From Pseudopedobacter sp965218985 (GTDB taxonomy: Bacteria; Bacteroidota; Bacteroidia; Sphingobacteriales; Sphingobacteriaceae): a stretch of 64,000 bases of DNA. Every line of letters starts with the position of its first letter. Position 1 is the first letter of the stretch. Under the pieces are notes generated by a model. The model saw nothing but the letters and a program-made list of their open reading frames with translations. It was not told the origin of the DNA and did no database searches. The DNA is taken from NCBI GenBank assembly GCA_965218985.1, contig CBDCMP010000004.1, positions 310,001 through 374,000 on the forward strand, given 5' to 3'. The position numbers were made by a program, and so were the translations under genes. Below, in pieces: positions 18,239-26,794 of the stretch.

Positions 18239-20356
18239 TTATTTTTTTAAAGGTTTGTTTTTAATGTCTGTTCCTAATCTTTGCAGGTAGGCGATGATGG
18301 CGATGATCTCCCGGTCGCTGGATACTTTGATTTTATCCACAGCCAGATTAGCCGAAATTTCTTTGGCCTGTTTGTCTAAATCCTGATTGGCGATGTTGGC
18401 ATAGCCATCCGGATAAGGCACCGCAAATGTTTGCATCGCCCTGATTTTTGAAGCGGTGGTGCTGGTGTCCAGCTTTTGGTCTATCAGCCAGTCGTACATT
18501 GGCATGATACTTCCCGGCGACATGGTTCTCGGGTCCAACAAGTGGTTATAATGCCAGGCATTGCTGTATTTGCCACCCACCCGCTGTAAATCGGGTCCGG
18601 TACGTTTGGAGCCCCATAAGAATGGATGGTCGTAAACAAACTCCCCGGCTTTGCTGTACTCGCCATAGCGTTCTGTCTCTGAACGGAAAGGTCTGATGGA
18701 TTGGGAGTGACAGTTCACACAGCCTTCCCTGATGTAGATGTCTCTTCCCTGAAGCTCTAAAGGGCTGTAAGGTTTCACGCTGGCAATGGTGGGTATGTTA
18801 GAGCTGACAAAGAAAGTGGGCAGCATCTCCACCATTCCGCCTATTAAAATCACAATCAAACTCAATACCAACAATAGCATGGGTTTGCGTTCGATTCTTC
18901 TATGCCAGAATTCTTTTACAACAGGCTCTTTCACTAATGGTAAAGCTTCGGCTGCTTCATTTCTGAGTAATTTTCCGGCTCTCATGGTTTTTACCAGGTT
19001 AAAAGCCATTACAATCACTCCTAATAAGTACATCGTACCACCAATAGAGCGCATCATGTACATAGGCAGAATTCTCAATACGGTCTCCAAAAAGTTGGGA
19101 TATTTCAATAAACCTTCCGGAGTGAATTCTTTCCACATCAAACCCTGAGTGAAGCCTGCCCAGTACAAGGGTATAGCATAAAACAGGATGCCCAAAGTGC
19201 CTATCCAGAAATGGAAGGATGCCAGTTTTTTAGAATATAATTGAGTTTTATAGATTCTTGGGATTAACCAATAAAGGATACCAAAAGTTAAAAATCCATT
19301 CCAGCCTAATGCACCCACATGAACGTGAGCCACAATCCAGTCGGTGTAATGAGCGATGGCGTTCACGCCTTTAAGTGCCAGCATCGGGCCTTCAAAAGTG
19401 GCCATTCCGTAAGCGGTTAGCGCCACCACCATGAATTTCAGGGTCACATCATCCCGCACCTTATCCCAGGCGCCACGTAAAGTCAACAGACCGTTAATCA
19501 TTCCACCCCAACTCGGTGCAATCAGCATGATGGAGAAGGCAACCCCTAAAGATTGTGCCCATCCCGGCAGGGAAGTGTACAATAAATGGTGAGGACCAGC
19601 CCAGATATAGATGAATATGAGTGCCCAAAAGTGCAGGATGCTTAAGCGATAGGAATAAATAGGACGATTGGCCATTTTGGGAAGGAAGTAATACATCATT
19701 CCCAGATAGGGTGTGGTTAAGAAAAATGCCACCGCATTATGTCCGTACCACCATTGCACCAAAGCATCCTGAACACCTGCAAAAAGGTAATAGCTTTTAA
19801 ATAAGGAAACCGGTAATTCAAAGGAGTTGACAATGTGTAAAACAGCCACCGTGACGAAGGTGGCGATGTAAAACCAGATGGCCACGTATAAATGCTTCTC
19901 TCTTCTTTTGATGATGGTACCAAACATGTTGACTCCAAAAACCACCCAAATGATGGTAATGGCGATGTCTATCGGCCATTCCAGCTCAGCATATTCATGT
20001 GAAGTGGTGAGACCTAGTGGAAGTGTGATCACCGCTGCAATGATGATGAGCTGCCAGCCCCAGAAATGAATTTTGCTGAGCGCATCACTGAACATCCGGG
20101 CTTTCAACAGCCTTTGTAAGGAATAATAAACCCCCATGAAAATGGCATTACCCACAAAAGCGAATATCACTGCATTGGTGTGTAATGGCCTTATCCTGCC
20201 AAAGGTGGTGTATTGGTTGCCCATGTTCATACTTGGGCTGAAAAGTTGTGTGGCGATTAAAAGACCCACTGTCATGCCGATGATTCCCCAAACGATGGTG
20301 GCTATGGCGAAATCTCTAACAATTTTGTTGTCGTAATAAAATTTATCAGGCTGCAT
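18239..20356 (-). CDS. ccoNO: Fused cbb3 oxidase subunits CcoN-CcoO
   Basis: A 705-residue fusion. Residues about 1-460 are CcoN, the catalytic heme-copper subunit, with candidate ligands His60, His206 (WYGHNAV), His256/257 (GPHHL) and His344/346 (AHVHVG). After a linker and another membrane helix (about 492-515), residues 525-705 are CcoO, a monoheme cytochrome c with CVNCH at 546-550 and an axial Met in the MSPGSIMP segment. The enzyme reduces oxygen to water with high affinity and pumps protons. The fusion is common in Bacteroidota. It is the first gene of ccoNO-Q-P; a Crp/Fnr-type palindrome lies 79-90 bases upstream of the start. Confidence 0.95.
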   Translation of the reverse strand: MQPDKFYYDNKIVRDFAIATIVWGIIGMTVGLLIATQLFSPSMNMGNQYTTFGRIRPLHTNAVIFAFVGNAIFMGVYYSLQRLLKARMFSDALSKIHFWGWQLIIIAAVITLPLGLTTSHEYAELEWPIDIAITIIWVVFGVNMFGTIIKRREKHLYVAIWFYIATFVTVAVLHIVNSFELPVSLFKSYYLFAGVQDALVQWWYGHNAVAFFLTTPYLGMMYYFLPKMANRPIYSYRLSILHFWALIFIYIWAGPHHLLYTSLPGWAQSLGVAFSIMLIAPSWGGMINGLLTLRGAWDKVRDDVTLKFMVVALTAYGMATFEGPMLALKGVNAIAHYTDWIVAHVHVGALGWNGFLTFGILYWLIPRIYKTQLYSKKLASFHFWIGTLGILFYAIPLYWAGFTQGLMWKEFTPEGLLKYPNFLETVLRILPMYMMRSIGGTMYLLGVIVMAFNLVKTMRAGKLLRNEAAEALPLVKEPVVKEFWHRRIERKPMLLLVLSLIVILIGGMVEMLPTFFVSSNIPTIASVKPYSPLELQGRDIYIREGCVNCHSQSIRPFRSETERYGEYSKAGEFVYDHPFLWGSKRTGPDLQRVGGKYSNAWHYNHLLDPRTMSPGSIMPMYDWLIDQKLDTSTTASKIRAMQTFAVPYPDGYANIANQDLDKQAKEISANLAVDKIKVSSDREIIAIIAYLQRLGTDIKNKPLKK

Positions 20357-20434
20357 ATACTAATAGCTTTTTCTTTTGCTGTAAAAGTATTTAGGCCGGC
20401 CTTACAATGGAATGACATAAGGTGGCTTAAAAAG

Positions 20435-20446
20435 TGACGGATGTCA
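20435..20446 (-). promoter_or_regulatory. Putative Crp/Fnr-type site upstream of ccoNO
   Basis: TGACGGATGTCA, read leftward TGACATCCGTCA, lies 79-90 bases before the ccoNO start. It is one of six TGAY-N4-RTCA sites in the 20-31 kb island. The core has the half-site spacing of an FNR box (TGA-N6-TCA). Confidence 0.55.
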
Positions 20447-20471
20447 TAAATGGAGGTGGATGGAGTAGGGG

Positions 20472-20709
20472 GCAAGGAGCAAGGAGCAAGGAGTAAGGGA
20501 GTAAAGAGCAAGGATTAAGGAGTAAGGAGTAAGGATTAAGGAGTAAGGAGTAAGGAGTAAGGAGTAAGGAGTAAGGAGTAAGGAGTAAGGAGTAAGGAGT
20601 AAGGAGTAAGGAGTAAGGAGTAAGGAGTAAGGAGTAAGGAGTAAGGAGTAAGGTAAGGAGCAAGGGAGTAAAGAGCAAGGATTAAGGAGTAAAGAGCAAG
20701 GAGTAAGGA
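20472..20709. repeat. Heptanucleotide tandem repeat (AAGGAGT)n
   Basis: About 238 bases of 7-bp units between ccoS and ccoNO. The core 20538-20649 is 16 perfect copies of AAGGAGT; the flanks are degenerate copies (AAGGAGC, AAGGATT, AAAGAGC). The open frame across it (a repeated hydrophobic heptapeptide pattern) is a by-product. Such arrays change length by slippage. Confidence 0.9.
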
Positions 20710-20717
20710 TCGAAGCT

Positions 20718-20879
20718 TTATTCTTTTTCTTCTTCTTTTACCTCGTCATCAAATAGCATCCTTACAGAAGGGGTGTATAAATCATCGTTCTGGCCATTAC
20801 GATGTGCCCAAAAAAAGGCACCTAAAAAAATCAGGGCTAAAACTATACTACAGGCTATTAAAAAAAAGAGGATGCTCAT
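20718..20879 (-). CDS. ccoS: cbb3 oxidase assembly protein CcoS
   Basis: A 53-residue protein with one N-terminal membrane helix (about 3-24), the conserved FLGAFFWAHRNGQNDDL segment of CcoS and an acidic C-terminal tail. CcoS is needed to insert heme and copper cofactors into CcoN. Its ATG overlaps the ccoI stop by 4 bases (ATGA), so it is coupled to ccoI. Confidence 0.93.
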   Translation of the reverse strand: MSILFFLIACSIVLALIFLGAFFWAHRNGQNDDLYTPSVRMLFDDEVKEEEKE

Positions 20880-23251
20880 GTTAATTGGTGTTTTTTAGCA
20901 GCCAAACGAGTGGCGATGCTGGTGAAAGAAACAATGGTGATGGTGCTTAAAGGCATTAAAATAGCGGCGACCAATGGAGAGAGCTGCCCGGTCATGGCAA
21001 AGCCAACACCGATAAGGTTATAAGCTATAGAAATGATGAAAGAGAGGTGCACCACTTTAACCGCTGATTTAGAAAAATTGAGAAATGAGGGTAATAATTG
21101 GAGAGATGCAGCATCTAAAATGGCATCGCTTCCCGGCGTGAAATTATTGATGTTATCTGTGATGGCGATGCCTGCATGACTTTGTTTTAATGCGCCAGCA
21201 TCGTTTAAACCATCGCCGATCATTAACACTTTGGCCCCTTTTTTTTGTTGCTGAGCAATGAAATCCAGTTTATGCTGAGGAGATTGGTTAAACAGCAGGT
21301 GTCCTTCTTTAAATAGCGGGTGCAGTGCAATCGCGTCATGGTCTCCGGATAGTAAATAGGAGGTGTATATCTTCTCCACCTGCTGCAATAAATCAGCTAA
21401 ACCTGTTCTTAGTTTTTCTTTGATGATGAAATAACCCAGGTACCTCTCGCCCATCTGCACATGCACCTCTGGGTGTTGCTCGGATAGAATGCGTTTCCCT
21501 TGTACAAAAAATCGGCTGCCCAGGGCGATCAATTCTTTATCATACAGTAGGGTGATTCCTGATCCTGGTATTTCAAAATATTCTTCAATCGCGATGGTAG
21601 GCTGTGCACCAAGATAAGTGCATATTCTTCTGCTAAATGGGTGGTTCGAATTTTTACAGACCGCATAAATAATGGCCTTTTCTTTGGGTGTTAAACTCCC
21701 CGAAAAGGAGATGCCGGATTGGTTGGCCAGGGTAACGGTCCCTGTTTTATCAAAAACGACGGTGTCAATCTCCGCCAACTGCTCCACCACATCGGTGTTT
21801 TTTAAATAGAATTTGTTACGGTCGAAAACACCCAACGCTGCCGACATAGTGAATGGGGTGCTCAATGCCAAAGCGCAGGGACAGGCCACGATCAAGATCG
21901 CGGTGAAGGCATTTAAGCCCTTCTCCCAATCCTGTGGCAGCCAGTACAGTAAAGTGCCAACAGACAACACCAATAAATAAATGCTGAAGTGGCGACTCAC
22001 TTTATTGACAAAAGTTTTAACGGGATTAGACCTAGATTTATCAAAAGCTTCATTGTTCCATAAGGCAGTGAGGTGGCTTTGTGAAACGGGTTTAATCACC
22101 TCCAATTCAATAGCAGCCATGGTTTGCCGGCCACCGGCATAGACAATTTCGCCCAGTGTTTTTCGCTCTGGTTGTGCCTCTCCGGTGACAAAGCTGAAAT
22201 CCACCATCGCTTCGCCTTTTAACAGGATGGCATCTGCAGGAATGATCTCCTGGTTCTTTACCAATATTCGGTCACCTTTTTTAAGCTGCTCTAGGGAGAC
22301 GGATTTTTCATTTTGGTTTTCATCTAAAACCTGTACCGCAACCGGAAAGAAAGAACGGTAATCTCTGTCGAATGAAAGGTGATGATAGGTTTTTTGCTGT
22401 ACAAATCTCCCCACTAAGAGGAAAAAGATCAAGCCTGTTAAGCTATCTGCAAAGCCTTCGCCGGTATGAAAAATAAAATCGGCCAGTGTTCTTAAGAATA
22501 ATACGCTGATACCTAAAGCCAGTGGAAAATCGATATTTAAAATACCGCTTTTCAGGTTCACATAAGCTTGCTTAAAATAGTCGCTGCCTGCATAAAAAAC
22601 TGCTGGCAGGCAAAATAATAAGCTCAGGAGGCTAAAGAAATGGCCAAACTGTTGTTCGGCTTCTCCCAATCCAAAATAAGAAGGAAAGCTCAGCAGCATG
22701 GCATTCCCAAAACAAAAACCTGCCACTGCTATTTTCAGCAAAAGCGGGTCGCGTTTCTGGTTATTTTTATTCACCACATCCTGAAAACTGATCAGAGGCT
22801 CATAACCTATGGAAGTGAGCAGGTCCACCAATTCTTTCAGGCTGATTCCGCCAGTTTTATATTGAATGCTCACCTGTTTTTTTAGAAAATCAACCCGGTT
22901 CTCTATGATGCCGGTATGCAGTGTGTTTAGTCTTTCCAGCAGCCAAATGCAGGAACTGCAATGGATGGCAGGGATATAAAAGGAGACCATGGTGTTCTTT
23001 TCATCGCTATAGCTGATGAGTTTTGCGGCGATTTCATGATTTTCTAAATAAGCGAATTGTTCACTGCTTTGCTTTTTATTTTTGCCAGGATGTGCATTGA
23101 GCTGATAGTAGGTTTGCAGTTTCCCCTCTTTAAGAATACTATACACACTTTTGCAGCCATCGCAGCAAAAGCTTTTCTGGTCCAAAGTGATTCGGTCTGA
23201 AAAACAAAGGTCGCCGCAATGATGACAATGGATTTTTAGGATAACCGACAT
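20876..23251 (-). CDS. ccoI: Copper-translocating P-type ATPase CcoI (FixI)
   Basis: A 791-residue P1B-type ATPase. The N-terminus has a CxxC/CCDGC zinc-ribbon-like region (about 9-35) typical of CcoI, then an HMA domain with HCSSC (97-101). The transport site CPC is at 457-459, the phosphorylation motif DKTGTVT at 501-507 and the hinge GDGLNDAGAL near 680; TGEAQPE (actuator) is near 356-362. CcoI exports copper for assembly of the CuB centre. It is 46 bases downstream of a DUF2892 gene and overlaps ccoS. Confidence 0.94.
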   Translation of the reverse strand: MSVILKIHCHHCGDLCFSDRITLDQKSFCCDGCKSVYSILKEGKLQTYYQLNAHPGKNKKQSSEQFAYLENHEIAAKLISYSDEKNTMVSFYIPAIHCSSCIWLLERLNTLHTGIIENRVDFLKKQVSIQYKTGGISLKELVDLLTSIGYEPLISFQDVVNKNNQKRDPLLLKIAVAGFCFGNAMLLSFPSYFGLGEAEQQFGHFFSLLSLLFCLPAVFYAGSDYFKQAYVNLKSGILNIDFPLALGISVLFLRTLADFIFHTGEGFADSLTGLIFFLLVGRFVQQKTYHHLSFDRDYRSFFPVAVQVLDENQNEKSVSLEQLKKGDRILVKNQEIIPADAILLKGEAMVDFSFVTGEAQPERKTLGEIVYAGGRQTMAAIELEVIKPVSQSHLTALWNNEAFDKSRSNPVKTFVNKVSRHFSIYLLVLSVGTLLYWLPQDWEKGLNAFTAILIVACPCALALSTPFTMSAALGVFDRNKFYLKNTDVVEQLAEIDTVVFDKTGTVTLANQSGISFSGSLTPKEKAIIYAVCKNSNHPFSRRICTYLGAQPTIAIEEYFEIPGSGITLLYDKELIALGSRFFVQGKRILSEQHPEVHVQMGERYLGYFIIKEKLRTGLADLLQQVEKIYTSYLLSGDHDAIALHPLFKEGHLLFNQSPQHKLDFIAQQQKKGAKVLMIGDGLNDAGALKQSHAGIAITDNINNFTPGSDAILDAASLQLLPSFLNFSKSAVKVVHLSFIISIAYNLIGVGFAMTGQLSPLVAAILMPLSTITIVSFTSIATRLAAKKHQLT

Positions 23252-23297
23252 ATCAGTGTTTCGCTATCATTATTCTTGAATTTGAAAAGATGCCTGT

Positions 23298-23492
23298 TCA
23301 CCTGCTACTGATTTTTAATAAGCGGTACAGTGGACAAAAACTTACCATGGCCGTGAGGATGAATATTGATGCAATGATGATCCCGATGGTCGCAAGCGTG
23401 CCTGTGATCAGCTGAAGGCTAAATAACACAAAGATTCCTATAGCAATTGCAAAACGAATCAATCGGTCAATGATACTCATATTTCCTCTCAT
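23298..23492 (-). CDS. DUF2892 (YgaP-like) small membrane protein
   Basis: A 64-residue protein with two membrane helices (about 11-28 and 32-50) ending in CPLYRLLKISSR, the hallmark of the DUF2892/YgaP transmembrane family (pattern CP.Y..L). The function is unknown; in other bacteria the domain is fused to or next to rhodanese and sulfur-handling proteins. A start at the second ATG (residue 5) is possible. It probably heads the transcript with ccoI and ccoS; a Crp/Fnr-type site lies 50-61 bases upstream. Confidence 0.85.
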   Translation of the reverse strand: MRGNMSIIDRLIRFAIAIGIFVLFSLQLITGTLATIGIIIASIFILTAMVSFCPLYRLLKISSR

Positions 23493-23541
23493 GATGCTTG
23501 ATATTTCAGGCTAATTTAAGGTGGGCGAAGGCCTCAAAAAA

Positions 23542-23553
23542 TGACGAAGATCA
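23542..23553 (-). promoter_or_regulatory. Putative Crp/Fnr-type site upstream of the DUF2892-ccoI-ccoS genes
   Basis: TGACGAAGATCA (leftward TGATCTTCGTCA) lies 50-61 bases before the DUF2892 start and overlaps the stop codon of the TSUP gene. It fits the six-member TGAY-N4-RTCA set. Confidence 0.5.
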
Positions 23554-24288
23554 GTTTTTAACCTGAACACCAACTTTTATAAAAGTGAGGAGGCCAATGA
23601 TGAAGATGAACCATAAGGAGAGGTTTTTAAATTTACTTTGGGGCACATGATTTAAGATTTTTTTACCAATGAATGTTCCTGAAAGCCCTATCACAAATAA
23701 ATAAGGTACATAAGACCACTCTTGCTGGCCAATGTATCCGTTCTGATAGTAAACAATTGTTCTGGTGGAATCAATCAATAAATCAATGAATGCGGAGGTG
23801 GCTATGAAAATGCTTTTCTCTAAATTGAAGGCATTCATGGTCAATCCCCTGATGGCCCCGCCTGTTCCTAATAAGCCCGCTAAAAAACCGGAGAGGGTGC
23901 CGCCGATGATGGAGTTCTTTTTATCGGCCTTGAAAATCAAATCCTTCTTGATCAGGAATAGCAAGCTAAGGATGATTAAAAAAGCTGCTAAGGCTATCTC
24001 TAAAATATAGCCGTTTAAATATTTTGATAATAAGCCACCTAAAATCACGAATAATACAGAGGGTGCGCCGATATAAAGCAGCAAAAATTTGTCGATTCCT
24101 TTTTTAAATAAAAAAATCTTACTCAGGTTACTGGAGAGGTGGAACAGCGCTGTTAACCCTAATACAGTATGGAAACTAAAATAGAAATTGCCGATGGGTA
24201 CAAAGAAGACCGATGATCCGAAGCCACCAATGGTGCCAATGATTTCTGCCAATAAAGCCAGTAACAGAAACACGAAATTCATTTTCAT
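23551..24288 (-). CDS. TSUP (TauE/SafE) family permease
   Basis: A 245-residue polytopic membrane protein with about eight helices and two copies of the TSUP pattern: GTIGGFGSSVFFVP near the N-terminus and GFLAGLLGTGGAIRG mid-protein. The family exports organic and inorganic anions such as sulfite or sulfonates; the substrate here is unknown. It lies 28 bases after the CoA-transferase gene on the same strand and is probably the last gene of the usp-CoA transferase-TSUP transcript. Confidence 0.88.
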   Translation of the reverse strand: MKMNFVFLLLALLAEIIGTIGGFGSSVFFVPIGNFYFSFHTVLGLTALFHLSSNLSKIFLFKKGIDKFLLLYIGAPSVLFVILGGLLSKYLNGYILEIALAAFLIILSLLFLIKKDLIFKADKKNSIIGGTLSGFLAGLLGTGGAIRGLTMNAFNLEKSIFIATSAFIDLLIDSTRTIVYYQNGYIGQQEWSYVPYLFVIGLSGTFIGKKILNHVPQSKFKNLSLWFIFIIGLLTFIKVGVQVKN

Positions 24289-24316
24289 GAGTTAGAGGCC
24301 TAAAGGTTTAAGGCCC

Positions 24317-25600
24317 CTAAGCATGTTCAAATCTTTGGAAATAGGAACGTTCTAAATTCTCCCGATGATTGGGATGGGCAAGTGCTGTCAAGGCTAAAGC
24401 TCTTTGTTTTAAATTCTTTCCAAAAAGATTCACCATTCCGTATTCTGTCACCACCCAGTGAACATGTCCCCTGGTGGTCACCACTCCGGCACCTTCTTTC
24501 AAAAAAGGGGTGATCCGGCTGATTCCTTTATGGGTTTGAGAGGGGAGAGCGATGATGGGTTTCCCCCCTTCAGATAAGGATGCTCCGCGGATAAAATCCA
24601 TTTGCCCCCCTATTCCCGAATATTGATAGGCACCAATGGAATCCGAGCAAACCTGCCCGGTTAAATCTATCTCGATAGCACTGTTGATGGCGGTGACTTT
24701 TGGATTTTGGCGGATGACACTCGTATCATTCACATAGCTGATATCCATCACCCTCACCCCGGGATTGTCATCCACAAAATCATATAGCTTACGTGTGCCA
24801 GTGATGAAAGCAGTGACAGAACGACCAATATTCAGTTTTTTCTGGCTGTTGTCAATCACTCCTCTCTGAATCAGCGGGATGATGCCATCAGAGAACATTT
24901 CTGTATGGATGCCTAAATGCTGATGAGTCGTCAGGTTTTTTAACACCTGATCAGGGATGGCACCAATGCCCAATTGCAAGGTCGCTCCATTTTCAACCAG
25001 TGTCGCCACGTTGTATCCCACTTTCGCCATTACGGCATCACTGGCTAAATCATAATCGACCTCCGGCAAAGCCGATTCATGCCAAACCAGGGCATCTATG
25101 TTTTTTAAATGGATGAAGCTATCGCCATGTGTCCTGGGCATGAGTGGATTCACCTGTGCAATCACCTGTTTCGCCATCTCCACGGCAGCCCTGGCGATAT
25201 CCACCGAGGTGCCAAGGGAGCAATAACCATGATGATCTGGTGGAGAGACCTGAATTAAGGCCACATCTAGCGGTAGAATATTTTTTCTGAACAACTGGGG
25301 AATCTGACTTAAAAATATAGGCACATAATCTCCATCCTCACTGTTCACCACAGATCTCGTGGCTTCAGATACAAAAAGGGAATTGAAGAAGAAAGATTTT
25401 CGATGCCCGGGATGGTCAAAATTCACATTCCCCAGGGTGGTGATGCTCACCAGCTCCACATTATAAAGTTCTTTGTGCCTGTTCTGCAAGGCTTCCACCA
25501 GGCAAACCGGTGTGGCTGCGCTCCCATGTATAAAGACTCTTTGTCCGGGTTGTACAATTTTTAATGCTTCTTCTGCTGCAATATAAGTGATATCTATCAT
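24317..25600 (-). CDS. Acetyl-CoA hydrolase/CoA-transferase family protein
   Basis: A 427-residue member of the acetyl-CoA hydrolase/4-hydroxybutyrate CoA-transferase family. It shows GIGAIPDQVL and EMFSDG in the N-terminal half, NSAIEIDLTGQV, which should carry the catalytic glutamate, and GIGGQMDFIRGA with a C-terminal TEYGMVNL region. The enzyme moves CoA between acetate and acyl-CoA or hydrolyses acetyl-CoA. The gene follows the universal stress protein by 47 bases, so acetate/CoA handling appears tied to the stress response (inference). Confidence 0.9.
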   Translation of the reverse strand: MIDITYIAAEEALKIVQPGQRVFIHGSAATPVCLVEALQNRHKELYNVELVSITTLGNVNFDHPGHRKSFFFNSLFVSEATRSVVNSEDGDYVPIFLSQIPQLFRKNILPLDVALIQVSPPDHHGYCSLGTSVDIARAAVEMAKQVIAQVNPLMPRTHGDSFIHLKNIDALVWHESALPEVDYDLASDAVMAKVGYNVATLVENGATLQLGIGAIPDQVLKNLTTHQHLGIHTEMFSDGIIPLIQRGVIDNSQKKLNIGRSVTAFITGTRKLYDFVDDNPGVRVMDISYVNDTSVIRQNPKVTAINSAIEIDLTGQVCSDSIGAYQYSGIGGQMDFIRGASLSEGGKPIIALPSQTHKGISRITPFLKEGAGVVTTRGHVHWVVTEYGMVNLFGKNLKQRALALTALAHPNHRENLERSYFQRFEHA

Positions 25601-25647
25601 GACTAAACAAGGTTTTTACAGGTTTTTTATTGTTGATATAATTGTTC

Positions 25648-26502
25648 TTAAGCCGGGAAAACAAGTAATGGAACCTGAGTGTGACTGGCCATTTTCATGG
25701 TGTGGCTTTTATTTAAAAGTTTGGATAAAAGATGATGTTTTCCATGCACCATGGCCAGCATATCCACCTGGCCATTTGTACACAACCAATTCAATCCCTC
25801 ATCCACGGATTTGTTTTTCAATATTCTATGATAGATGAGTGGATAATCTGACTTATTGGACAATTCTGTTGTGAATGCTGCAAAGGCTTTTTCATGTGCG
25901 GCCACCTCCTCGTTTTTATTCTGTATATGCACCAAAAGTATCTCTGCATGCAAAGGCCGGGCTAAACTGATGAGTTGATAGATTGCATCTAAATCTTTTC
26001 CAAGGTGTTTCAATTCAGAGGCAAAGGCTATTTTTTTTATGTTCTTTACGGAGTTCCCTTTCGGAACCAATAGCACCGGTATTCCTCCGTCATTGATGAG
26101 ATCTCTGGAATGATCACCCATAAGCAATCTGCTGAACGCTCCTCCTTCATGAGTCCCCATCACCACTAAATCTATTTTTTGCTGATCATTTATACTGCTT
26201 ATCACCTCATTCAGTGCGCCCACTTTGCACAGGCATTCCATTTTAGGTTGATAGGTGTGTGCATAAGAACCACGCTCTAAATCATTCTTTAATCTTTTTA
26301 GATCCAGTTCAGAATCGTCAGTTATCACCACCCGTTCTTCCATAGGCCATAGCTCCAACCCGGTTTGGGGAACAACGATGGGTATGGTGATGGCCGTGCA
26401 TAACACCACCTTTGCATTTAAATGTCTGGCCAACTCATAACCAAAACGAGCGGCTTGTGTGGCGTTTTCAGAGAAATCAGTGGCACATAGTATAGTTTTC
26501 AT
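25648..26502 (-). CDS. Universal stress protein, tandem Usp domains
   Basis: A 284-residue protein of two Usp domains. The first opens with ILCATDFSENATQAARFGYELA and closes with LVVMGTHEGGAF..LLMGDHSRDLI, the ATP-binding G-rich motif. The second (about 150-284) opens with IKKIAFASEL and lacks a clear G-x2-G-x9-G, so only the first half probably binds ATP. Tandem Usp proteins are common in Bacteroidota and are often induced by oxygen limitation. A Crp/Fnr-type site lies 53-64 bases upstream of the start. Confidence 0.92.
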   Translation of the reverse strand: MKTILCATDFSENATQAARFGYELARHLNAKVVLCTAITIPIVVPQTGLELWPMEERVVITDDSELDLKRLKNDLERGSYAHTYQPKMECLCKVGALNEVISSINDQQKIDLVVMGTHEGGAFSRLLMGDHSRDLINDGGIPVLLVPKGNSVKNIKKIAFASELKHLGKDLDAIYQLISLARPLHAEILLVHIQNKNEEVAAHEKAFAAFTTELSNKSDYPLIYHRILKNKSVDEGLNWLCTNGQVDMLAMVHGKHHLLSKLLNKSHTMKMASHTQVPLLVFPA

Positions 26503-26554
26503 ATCAGTGATTTTTTTACAGGGTAAATCTCCTGATTTGGAGAGGGATTAAAAG

Positions 26555-26566
26555 TGATGCCCATCA
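26555..26566 (-). promoter_or_regulatory. Putative Crp/Fnr-type site upstream of usp
   Basis: TGATGCCCATCA lies 53-64 bases before the usp start in a divergent promoter region; it matches the TGAY-N4-RTCA pattern on both half-sites. Confidence 0.55.
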
Positions 26567-26612
26567 TGTTTTAATATGATCTTACAGGATTATCAAAGAA
26601 TATTTTTATAAG

Positions 26613-26624
26613 TGATCCCCGTCA
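26613..26624 (+). promoter_or_regulatory. Putative Crp/Fnr-type site, divergent region
   Basis: TGATCCCCGTCA lies between usp and the NimA-like gene: 171-182 bases before the latter and 111-122 before usp. It may serve a rightward promoter with a long leader containing the next hairpin. Confidence 0.5.
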
Positions 26625-26711
26625 TTGATAATCATTGTGATTTAAAATAGATTTGTGTACAGGATATGAATTTTATTTTAAAAATCAGCTGATAAACTTA
26701 ATGATGAAACC

Positions 26712-26758
26712 TGCATGAGCTTACCGCTCACAAATACGAATGAATATAAGCTCATGCA
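26712..26758 (+). promoter_or_regulatory. Long hairpin in the leader of the NimA-like gene
   Basis: TGCATGAGCTTA (26712-26723) and TAAGCTCATGCA (26747-26758) are a perfect 12-bp stem around a 23-base loop; flanking TTAATGA and TTCATTAA extend it imperfectly. It ends 36 bases before the start codon and could be an mRNA control structure or an operator. No T tract follows. Confidence 0.55.
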
Positions 26759-26794
26759 TGCTTCATTAACCATTAAAAAAACAATTATATACGG

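Noticed and set aside
20427..20678. Open frame with a repeated hydrophobic heptapeptide pattern
   Set aside because: It is the translation of the AAGGAGT tandem array; a repeat of 7 bases gives a periodic peptide without any gene.
20472..20709. Possible CRISPR array
   Set aside because: The units are 7 bases and adjoining, with no spacers and no cas genes nearby.
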